Below, piece by piece: positions 12,050 through 24,102 of a stretch of DNA of 64,000 bases. The position numbers and the translations under genes are program-made. The notes under the pieces are model-generated. The model saw only the letters and a list, made by a program, of their open reading frames with translations, did no database searches and was not told where the DNA came from. Position 1 is the first letter of the stretch, and every line of letters starts with the position of its first letter. The DNA lies in assembly GCA_039720395.1 (NCBI GenBank), contig CM077828.1:17830264-17894263 (forward strand), read 5' to 3'. The stretch is from Liquidambar formosana (lineage: Eukaryota > Streptophyta > Magnoliopsida > Saxifragales > Altingiaceae).

Positions 12050-15000
12050 TTAGTGCCATCGTCTAGAAGTCTTGACCGGAGAAGAGCTGCTAGTAGAAGG
12101 TTTTCTTACACCTGAAGGGAGCAAATGCAGAGAGATGAGAGACTTATGGGACATTGATACAATTGAAAACGTAAAGCCTTATTCCTTGTATCCACTGAGA
12201 AGAATAGCAGTTAATATGGGAAAAAACTATACTTTTTACATACCTGTTGACGTCTTCAAAGAGTCCTTTGATGGCAGTTGAGGAATTTTAGATGCTGGTT
12301 TAAGCCTGCATTGAACAATTTTAGAATTTTTAAACACACATACAAACGCACACACAGAGATATATCAGGGTCAATGTTACCTGGAGCGTGGTTCGCTCAG
12401 GTACATGATACGCAGTACAGGTACGGGTACAATGCTTTGTGATAGGTGGTAACTTAGGGGGTAGGCTTAGTTGGTTCGCTTTGGTATGTTAGGGGGTATG
12501 TATGTATGTATATCTATTTATTCCCCATTTACTGAGAGAGATTCTTTCAAAATATTATGAAAATTGAAACTTTAATTAAATTTATATATTGAATTATTTT
12601 GGAAATCGAATTATATATAGAATTTACTAACATTTTCTAGCACTTTGAGAGTCTCATACAATTGCAAATAATCCTAATTTGGCAGTTAAAGTTGTAACTT
12701 CGTGAACAAAAGTATATGTGTGTGTGTTTGTGTCCCTTATATTTCAGAACGCTAAAAATGGAGATCTGGATCGCGAATGAATCGCGTTTCAGGTCAGGGA
12801 CCCAGGATCGCTGTTCGAAGGAGGTCAAAAGATCCCAGTAACACTGATCAGGGTTCAGATCTAAGATAGAGGCGTTTGAGTATGTATGTGTGTGCACGAG
12901 AGAGAGAGAAAGAGAGTCAAACCCTATACATAACAATCACACACATGACAATATCCTGTAACCTGCTCCCTCAAAAGATTTTTTTTTTTTTAAGAAGGAA
13001 AAAAAAATTAAAAAAATAAGTAGCAGAAGAAGAAAAGATATTTTGCAACATAGGTAGTTTTAACTTTTGGAGTGTTATGAAAGACGTGGTGTCCTTTTTA
13101 AGGAGAAGCATGATATCCAAATTCGTAACTTACTGCACAAACTGGATTTAAATAGCTTTAACCAAAAGGAAGAGAAAAGAAAGTGCAATCCTCTTTGCTA
13201 TTCCATAGACAAAGAGTAGCTGAACTACTCATAATATAAGAGCTTTTGAATCTTTGCAAAATTAAAAAATATAGAAAAGTGCAGCTAATAAACAATCATG
13301 AGAACTTGAAAAGCCCAAATTTCAGCCTATTATGAGTATTCAAAGAAAGGAAAAGGGTTCCTAAGTTGTTAACAACATTCATGAAATGGCTTATATCCAG
13401 CACAAGGTAAATTATTTAAGAAGATTCACAAATTAAACATGTTTAGTCATATTATGTAATAGCGCCTAAATCTAAATTCAAGGCCCCTTTGCAATATGAA
13501 AAAGACAGTTAATATATATATTATCAGCAAACAAAATTTCTACTTAACCCAATTGATATAAAAAATTAAATCAATGTAGCTGCATTGAAAACAACATGGC
13601 ACGTGTTAAATTACTAAAAATAGAAAGGAAAAAAAAAAATTAAATGAACGCTAACACATTTGTTTCGAAAAAATTTCAATTTCTATCATGCAGTAAAATT
13701 ATGGGCAGCACCAAAAGTCTTAAGAAAATAAGCAATACTCACTTCTCTGTGCTATCTGACGGTTTTGTGCCTTCATGAGAAATAGTAGAGTCGACAGAGC
13801 CATCAGTTTCTGTTCCCATAGAAAGACCACCATCAGATATGTCACTTAATCTTTCCTCATAATCTGCATCCCCGAATCCTAAGATCTCAGTATCTTCAGG
13901 GAAATTCTGACCTATGTCCCCTTTGGCAAGTTTTGATTGCCGGAGAAATTCATTTTGATGTTTACGGTCATCCATGGACAGCGGGGACCCAGCTTCAGAA
14001 TGTTTATCACTGTGCTCTGAGCAGTTATCCTGATCAGAAGCTGCTTTCTCATTAAGTCCTAAGCCTTTTCCACCTGACAGTTTTTGGCTTCGCTGAGGAG
14101 TCCCACCTATGGAATTTTTTTTTGGAGAGGAAGATCCATACCTCAAAGAGCCTGTGCTACGCTTCTCACCATTGACACTGGGATACACAATTTTGAGATC
14201 CTTCAGCAGTTGCAACCGCTGAATCTCCTCATCCTTCTTTGCAATTGTGTCCTTGAGAGATGCCACCTGCAAGATCAACAGAAATTTAGAAAGCAAAAGA
14301 TAATATGTGCATAGAAACATAATAAATATTAGTTTGTAACATAAATATCATATTTGACTAATTTCAGTTGAAAGAATAAGTATGCATCTAAACGAAAACG
14401 AATGCTTCTATTCAGAAGGTGAATGAGAACCTCCCCATCCCCTTTCTCTTTTATTGGCTGGGAATTTTATATGAAGTCTCATCAAAATATATGTAATCAT
14501 AAGTAGATATACAAGAGAAGGGATGACACAATACACAAGTTTTGCATTAATACACCAATAGATTTTCAATACAAATAAAATATTTTGTGAATATCTCCCC
14601 AAACATACACTCATTTTCAACCTTTCAGGTAGCAAGTTCCTGGCAACTATTGTGGTTCCAGCATCAAATTCTCTAGAGAGGTTCTTTTGTTATTATTTAT
14701 ATCAAACAGCACTTGTTTCCAATTTCCAATTTTTCTTGCTTTAATTTCCTATAAAAAAAAATTCAATTAATTTTCATGTTACTAGGGCTGCTTTTTATTT
14801 GTTCAAATCCTATATTTACTCATGTTTCTAGACGTATAGTGTCTAATTTCATGTCCCTAAGATAACAAGCAGATATAATTCCTACAACCCAACAAAGCCT
14901 TGAACCCAAGTGATTCCATTTTTGCCCCAGTAACTGACTTTTTATGATCCTATAGTCAATGATGGGCCTCCAATTGAAACAGAATTTCTACAATATAGAA

Positions 15001-18000
15001 TTTCTGGTCTAGGATATCTGGATTCTTTTCATATGGCCCTTTAATAATGTCACTCATTTGTTCTGTAATTTAACCATCCATGTAGATTGTGGCCTACATC
15101 ATTGCCAGTGAAGTGCCACACAATGACGAACCCCACTAAATATTGGGAGACCATGCAAATGGTGGGAACTACAAGCAAGCTACTTTGGCAAATTTCATCA
15201 AAAGGGGTCCCTTGTTCCTTTTGGTTTCACTAGAGACCCACAAAAATGAGTTCAGGTTAAAAGAACTATTCTTGTAACCAGACAATCAAGCTACCACCTT
15301 TTTTTAATACTATATAAAAAGCTTTCCTTTTATTTAGAATTACAAGTTTGCAACACTATCCTCATTCCCAAATTAATACAGTATACTGAATTCCTGAAAG
15401 ATCAAGTGATTCTACTGCTAATTAATGAATGCATACTATGACGACTTGACTGATAAAGTGACCAGATGTAAAGATTGTCTATGGACTTGTCTATGGCTTG
15501 GTCTAATTTGTCAGGTACAGTCACCAACAGGAGTATAACTGTATAAGTGCCTAAATTGAGCTTGGCAATAACACGTAAAACCTTTAATTTTACTCCTTTT
15601 TTTTTTTGGCCAAACGAGGGGTATCCTAACTCCTAAGCCATTAGGCCCAGACTAATCCCCCCATGATGCACAAACCACTCGCAAGCCCATGCATCTGACA
15701 GTATGGGAGCAAAGATTCAAACTTGAGACCTACGGTTCTTGAGCCGTGGTCCTTTGCCATCTAAGCTACTCGCAAGGTTTTATACCTTACTACTTCATGA
15801 ACCATCAAGTATGGAACCTCGTGCTAGTCCACCTTTTTTTGATCTATTCATTGTTCCTGGTATTGTTCAACACAGATACATGCTGCCCTATACATATGAA
15901 GATTGGAAAGGAACATTCCACATCTATAATGTCATGACTAAGGTAAAAAAAATATATAATAATAAAAATAAAAAATCATACTATTTAAGTCAAGTAGCTG
16001 TAATCTGTGATATGTATGAGTTTAACTGATGCATACAATGATACTGCTATCCATCAAACAAAATCAACTGTGAAATGAATGCACTACCAAGAGTTTAATA
16101 TCTTTTGAAAAGCCTTAAATATTGAAATTTCTTCCTATTTAGTAATTTCTGTAAATATCAAAAGATTCAAAAACACCCTCTACATGACTTCAATTACTCC
16201 ATTCAGCACTAGTCCCTTTACAGTCATGTTGTTTCTCACCATCTTGACTCGCAATCTACTTTGCCTTATGCCCTTTTGGCACCTTCAACTTGAATAAAAT
16301 AACTCCACCAAACTTGAAACTAGTGCATTTATTAGTGTTCGTTACACATGGTTGAACCATCTTAAACACTTTGCCTCATCTTTTCCTCATTTCTACTTCT
16401 ACTTTACTAAAACAACATTCCATATATTCTATTTTAGTTGCTTAACTGAAAACCTTTAGATTTTAAAGGACCAATCCACATTTCATGGCCATAATGTTGG
16501 AAAACTCCCTTACCCTTCCCTACCATACTAATCTGATTATATTTCCACTGTCATTTCCAAAATCCTCTTGGAAATAATAAAGTTCCTATTAGAACTATAA
16601 GGAGATACGAGCAGAACTAAAATAAAATAAAAATAGAACTAAAAGGACAGATTTAATGTTTTGTCATAAAACATTGATCCCCAGGGCACATTACTAACCA
16701 AAGAGATGATGCATAAGTAACTTGAGTCTGCAAACATTTGAAATTCTAGTCAAGAGCAAGAAGGAAAAGATGTAACATGAAAAAGAAAGCACCTGCTCCA
16801 TTAACTCCCTTACATCTTTGCCCTCCTTGTTGCTCCGTGCAGCACCTAGCTCAACTCCAGAGACCCTCTCCGCAAACTTCAAGGTACTCATACTTTCAGA
16901 ATATGAATTTACATCGGGATTAAGCTGCACAAACATAAGGGTCTTTGCTTGGCCACCTGCAGTATACATTAACACAGAAAAGAAAGAATAATGAGAGCCA
17001 GAAAGACAAATCTAACAGCTTTAGGAAATATGGAACAAATCGAGGCCTGTTGTGACTACAAGAAAATAAATAAAGAATTACCTAGAGAGTATTGAAGGAG
17101 TTGAGTAAGCTTGCTGTTTCTATATGGTACATGAGAACTCTTTTGTGCCAGAGCAAAGATGACATCTCCCAGAGCAGATAATGATTTGTTTATGTGTTGT
17201 GCTTCCTTAAGTCTGTCTCCAGTTACCTCAGAGCGATCAATTCTTTCACTTCCTGCAAGATCTACCAAGTGAAGACTACCACGAAGTGCAGCACTAGTCT
17301 TCAAATCCATCCCACGAACATGAATAGTAACAACACTATAAGCAAACATCTAAGTAAAAATCATGACACAGAAGATAAATAATTTAGAGATAAACAATTG
17401 TTCAAGAATAAATCAGACAAAAGAACCTGTGGGAGCGGCTACTTCTCTCATTCAGAGCAGTGGCACCTGTAGCTCTATTTTTCAATCCTATATCCATTAA
17501 CTCCAATACATCTGAGGTTGATTTGACAGGGTGCATGCTAGCATCAGGGACAGCTATTCCATCTGGTTGAGAGGTAGTCAAAATCCCAAGTGTGTGCAAA
17601 TCAAGGGAAACAAAGGAGTACTATAACAACTGATGGACATCATATTTTTCATTTCGAAAGAGTTCATAATGCAGATTCATATAGACTCAAAAGAGAACTA
17701 TATTATACACTGTAGATCAATCAACAAACTCAATAAAGAAACAACCAAATTAATTAATTGGAAAAATACAAAAAAAAAAAAAAAAAATTAAAATTTTAAA
17801 AAAATTTTGCCTTCCTCATTTAGGTGACGGAGTTAAAAGCTAATCCAGTGAAGTCCACATGATATATTATCCAGCTGTAAAGCACTTCTTTACTCAAAAT
17901 AACAAGTATAAAAAAGGATATTTTTTCTGAGAACCATCAGTTGACAATAAGTCTCGCACTTGTTCATTATATATTTCAACCATTTGAACCCCTAATTCAT

Positions 18001-21000
18001 ACATAAAGGAGGTTCTCCTATTTTGAGAGATCTGGAAAAGGTCATTCAGAGCTCGATAGTTGACTCCCCAATCCTCCTCTTTAGATGTCCTAGGGGGGCC
18101 AGTCTGAAGAAAAACACATCAAAAAGCTTAAGCTATGTTTAAAAATATCATCACGATATTCAGGAAATTAAATTATGAAGAGGGTTCATACCATTGTGTA
18201 GGTCTTCCCTGAACCAGTTTGACCATAAGCAAATATGCACACATTATATCCATCAAGAGCAGATCGTATCAAGGGTTGTGTGTCTAAAAATACCTCCGCT
18301 GCCAATTTTTGAATGAGTAACACGAGTTAAGTATTGAGATCTTTTCTAAAATTAATATAGTCAATTAAAATAATACATGAGAACATAATTGGCAAGGACC
18401 ATCAACATTCAGAGTACTACTTAGTTGAAAATTACACAAAATGAAAAATGTGAAGATGAAAACCTTGAGTAGCTGCGGGACCAAAGACCTTATTGAATTT
18501 GAACATTCGATGACCATCTTTCCCTCGTTTGATGGGATTTACGACAACCAGCTCGCCATTTTCACCAATATATTCTATGGTTGTCTGTTTTCCAGCCTGT
18601 CCGGGAAGAAACGGCCTTATCCGACAATACACTCTAATATTTCCTATCGAAGAAGATCCAAAAGTGAGCTAAAAGAATGCATTCATATACAATTTATTGG
18701 TGCTAAATTAAGCGCTGCTACCTTTTAAATCTTGAACCTCATTATACAGCCTCCGATTTTCAGCAAGAACTGCATGATAGGTCTCTGCTGTGTCTGCTAA
18801 GGCTTCAAGCTTGACTCCTGGAAAAGGTAAAATGTTAACTCATGAGAAATTTACACCAAAGATAACATGAAACATCTCTGTAAATAATCAACCTCACCTA
18901 AGCGATTAAATTCCTCCGAATAGCTCTTCTGTGTTTTCAAAATTTCCTGCTTGATGGACTCAGAGGTGAACCTCAGCTCCTGTATATTATTAATTTATCA
19001 TACATTTCAGTAAAACATATGACTGTCAAACGTCACAACAAGAAAAGTTACGAACATTATCTAAAGTATACCTGCAGTGTGTCAAACTGCAAATCCATAT
19101 ATTTTTGGTAGCCATGTTCTTTCTTGTTCCACATTTGATATTTTGACTCAGAAGTTTCCTCAAGCTCTTTCACTTTATTCCTTGAATCTATTAGGAGGTC
19201 CTCTAGTTCCTTTAACCTCTCCTCAAGCCCTGCCTTGGCTCCCATAGTTTCCATTTCCATTTGCAAGCAACGTAGTTCATATGTCTTCCTGGCTATTTCC
19301 AGTTCTTGCTTCAGTGTTGAAATCTCAAGATTGAAGTAATCCTTTTCTTTCATTAGTCTTTCCACATCCTGCTCCTCCAGTTTCTTCTGTTCTTCCATTT
19401 TGGTCCTTTCAGTCTGCAATGAGAAGATAACCCCATAGAAATAAAATGTGAAAACCATCCGTATAAGCAAGAGATTGAGATCTTCTTATCCTCACAAGTA
19501 AATTATGCACATCCTATAACGTTTGTAACCCGCCTAACAACTACAACAAATTAATATTCTGTTCCAATGCACAAATGTGTGAAGTTATATGGTTATGGTG
19601 TCAGCAAAAAGAGACAGATAATAAAAGATTATTAATTTCTCTACATCCTTGATTAAGTAAGATTTTGAGCTATCAGTTAGGACTCAAATATAATGATTTT
19701 TTGTTGACTGTGTCCATCTTTAATGATGTTCCCCACTCTATATCATATGGCTTGACTTCAAGGATATCCAACAAAGGTAAAGCAAATGGAAATTTGATAG
19801 TAACTGTAAAAAAAATAAATAAATAAATAAAAAGGGACCAAAAAAAGAGAGAATCCATTTCTCTCCAGCACTGGAACCCAATCAATAGAGGAAAGAGATT
19901 TGGAGGGGAGGAGAGTGTATAATAGAATCCTCTTAACTAGTTGAGTAGTTGTACATCTTTTGATGTGATGTCAATTCCAAAAACAAATGTTTCAACTCAA
20001 ACAACAAAGACGTGGAAAAAGCATTCAAGGAAGTGCCGCATCCCAGGTGGTATACGAGCAGTGACTAGGGTCAGAATGTAAGATAACCAGTAGCGACTGC
20101 TTTCCCCATTTGCATAAGCAAGAGGAAGTTTGGTTCATTTCTTGTCACAAAGAGAGATATCCTGGATGTTGAGAGAAACTCTGGAAGATGTGTACCCTAC
20201 CAACCCTGGGGTCTAATTAGAAGGAAAGGGACAAAAGTATTTTCTACTGTCAGAAATCAAGAGATATCCTGGATGTCATGGAATCAAGTGTATCGATACT
20301 CACACAACTCAAGTTCTTTTATGAGAATCCAGAGGGCATTACTTCTCAAAACATCTAATGGGTTGAGACTTCGGTTGATCACTAAGATATGCAAGTCACT
20401 TCTCCACATCATTGACTCATTTATTGAACACTAGTCAACACAACATCATAAACACTAATATCCGACCCTGATTTGGACACCTACAAATGAGTCCACACAT
20501 AAAATCAAAAATGTGAAAATGACTGCTTATCAAGTCTTTTCGTAATAAAACCCATCTTCATAATGTCTATTGTATGATGCATCAAGCATACTTTATATTC
20601 TTCAAGTTTCAGCCTTTATATAATGACTTGAATGTGAAGGACAACTATCTATGGTTTTCCACATAGATGGACATAAACATGCAAATTTAAACAAATATAG
20701 GAATTATACATGTTCTGTGATATAACTTTACAAACACACATATATAGCCGAGTCCTCAATTCCTCATGTTTGTATTCCCATGTACAGCTTTTTGATTCAA
20801 TAAACTTTACAATCAAGAAATGAAGACATGGCCAAGAAAAGAAAGGTAGAGTTCAAAATGGCAAGTATAAAGTGTTGTCACTGAAATGTCATCTTGTCTA
20901 TTTAATACCCTACCTAATAGATTTAGAGGTATTACTCTGTTTAATCATTTGCCTCATTCTTTTCTAATGGTGAAAGGCAAGTGGATTGCCTTAATCAGAA

Positions 21001-24000
21001 TTTTTAAGCATAATTTCTAAAATTTACATTTCACATTTTGATATTTATTTATGGTAGGTGATGTTTTGGTTGTAATCACCATGTTATGCATCCATTTTAT
21101 GAGAAAAGTGTTTCAAAGATTTCTTTTTTCAGGATAATTTAAAGGCATTCTCAAAATACTTTGTTTAAGCAAAGAGAAAAAAATGTTTGCTTAAAAAAAT
21201 ATCACACACACACACACAAAGGGAGGCATATGATGATATGAAAACATGTTATCGTACAATATAGTGTGCTATTAGGAAAGTTTTGGATAGGTAAAAAATT
21301 TTAAAATAAGGATTAAATGAAATCATAGGTCAGGCAACTGGGTTGGCAAAAGAGCAGCTTATACAGGAGTGCATTATAGGGGTAACTCGTACCCACATTG
21401 AAAATGTTGGATGAATTCTTCATATTGGGGGTAGGTTGATTAGTGCTGGGTATATTTTGGGTTGAGGACTGTATAGGAATGGTAGTAATGGGTGGGTTTC
21501 CTTTTGATTGGGCACAGGTATACTAGATGATTCTGTTTTGGCCTTCTTTGGGCTGTTTCCTCCAGCTTTTCTCCATTTTTCCTTTTGCGTTTCTTTTTGG
21601 TTGGACAGCTGCTGGTCCTACCTTATTATTTTTCTCCTCCTTAATTAATATACTTCATCTCTTACAAAAATAAAAATAAATAAACAAACAAATTAAAACT
21701 ATATGAGAACCTGGATGGGTGGAAGAAAGTGCCTACTGATAGGGAGGTCAGTGCACTGTTTGAACCTCAGGGGAGGTCCATGTAAGACCTTGGGATAGGT
21801 CAGCATAATTTTCACATATGTGGTATCCATTGCATAAGTGCATTACACATGCAGACACCAGACAAGACTTCTGTAGCAGAATCTCTTTCTTTGGCCATGT
21901 GGGTGTGTTAAAGGTTGACAATATGTGCTTCAAGGCTATTCTCTTTTCTTCATTAGCTCCCCCCCACCCCCTTTTTTTTTCTCTTATTCTTCCTTTTCAT
22001 CTACTTGATGATTAATATCATCAAAATAATAATAATAATCATCATAGTTGTAAAGTTCATGTTTTTGATGTTGTCAAATTCCATGTCAAAGTTTTGCTAA
22101 GTCTTAGGTTGATTGAAGATTTGAGTAGCTGCAAAGATGTTTTGAAGTGAAGCTTATTGTCTTGTGGCTCACACTCATTCTTAGGGAAGGTAAGTGACTT
22201 TAGTTGCCCTATACCTTAGGTGGAAAATTGTTTTTAAGCATCTCTTTGTTTTCAAGAATAGAAAAGATTTTAAATTGATTTATAAGGTTTTAAAGCAAAA
22301 CAGGGCAACCTGATCGATCGGGGTTGAGGGGCCGATCGATCGGTACTATTTTACCTTTGCTATTTTACTACTGCCTACCCCGATCGATCGGGCTTGGCCC
22401 CGAATCGATCGGGCTTCATAAAAATCAGATTTTCAACTTATTAAAACCTTCCTATTTGATCTAATTTCAACTCGTATTCTTTTGGGGTCACTTAGTCTAT
22501 ATATAGAGGCTATTACAATAGAGGAGGCTAAGCAAGCCTCTCCCTATTAGGTTTTCATTGAATATCTTGCTTCCTTCTCTCTAGAGCTCTTCAACTTAAG
22601 GTTTTCACTTATATGCTCTAGAGATTCATTCAAACCATAACCTTCAACACATCCTTAAGTGTGTGTGGTCGGAGTTAACTGGAGCCGTTGCAATAGAGAT
22701 CAAGCTTGCGAGCTTGTAGGTTAGAGAATCACTTGAAAGAGGTCGGATTGCTATCCGAAGTCGTGAAGACACGGAGATCGATCGATGAGTCATGGGAGTG
22801 AAGGCGATTACTTAAGTCCGTGAGGTCTGTAAGTATTGTGTCTTGTACTCATTACTTTCTTAGTGGATTTACTTCAACTGGACGAGGTCCCGTGGTTTTT
22901 TCCTGTTAGGGTTTTCCACGTAAAAATTCTCTTGTGATATATTTACTGCTTTATGGTTTGATTATTGTGTCATTGATTGATAGATTTTAGGGTTTGAATT
23001 GTTTGGATAAAAATTGGGTAAGATAAATTAAAATACCTATTCAACCCCCCTTCTAGGTATTATAGGCTTGGTAAAACCGGAATTTTAGTAGTAAATGATG
23101 AATGAAAATCTTACATGGAAACAACATACCTAAAACCATTCTAGCTAAATACCTAAATGCAGTAACCTGACAAAACAAAACAAGTTATAAGAAGGGGAAG
23201 AACAGAATCCTTAATAAATAACCCTATAAACTCATTACGGATGAATTTTTCCATGCCTTCTTCCACAATATACTAATAACCATACACCAAATACAGCCTA
23301 AAATTCATGAACAGAAACCTATATTAAAAGACACAAAACATCTATCATTTGACCAGCAACATTTATGTGCTATTACTAAGATCATATCTTATTTTACAAA
23401 TCCACAACATAAGAGATGCTATACTTGATGATACAGATAGCAAAGCACTTTACAGATCCACACCTAATGCTAGAGTTGAGGAATTCACTATAGATTTTTG
23501 TAATAATATCTAATGACCAATTTAAAGTAATGAAGATGAAAGGCACAAAATAAAATACCAATAGAGACAACCAAGAAAGAGTAGAACTATACCTTTATCT
23601 GCTGGAGTTGGTTCATAACAATCTGTAACAAATAATGCATTTCGTAAAAACCATATCAACATCAAATACACATAAATATAAATCTATCCATTTAGAACCT
23701 ATGACATAATGTATTTAATGTACCTGGGTCTCTTCACTTGTCCCAGTTGCAAGGGCTTCAAGTACTCTGATTCTTGACTGGTATTTCTCCTCACGAGCCT
23801 TAAAAAGATTGTTTTGCTGCAGGCACAAAACAGTAAAGAAAATGATATTGAGCAAGCTAGAAAAGCCATTAAAGAAACATATTCATAACATATATTACGG
23901 TTCTTAAGTGTTCTGCTTGAGTTGATATACGCCGTTCAATCTCCTGCACAACTTTCCTTAATAAACATGCCACGCGCTGAGGATAAAAATGCAGCAAAGA

Positions 24001-24058
24001 TAATGTCAGAATATACCTTCAAAATTAAAAATAAATATACATACAAATATAAATATAC

Positions 24059-24102
<44 letters not shown>

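Noticed and set aside
17600..17640. GT-AG alternative for kinesin exon 16 (acceptor TTATAG)
   Set aside because: No matching in-phase GT donor follows exon 15 and the acceptor lacks a pyrimidine tract; the AT-AC solution fits every consensus and the frame.
22049..23062. Full-length Copia element
   Set aside because: No primer-binding site, Gag/Pol domains or second LTR nearby; only an LTR is supported.
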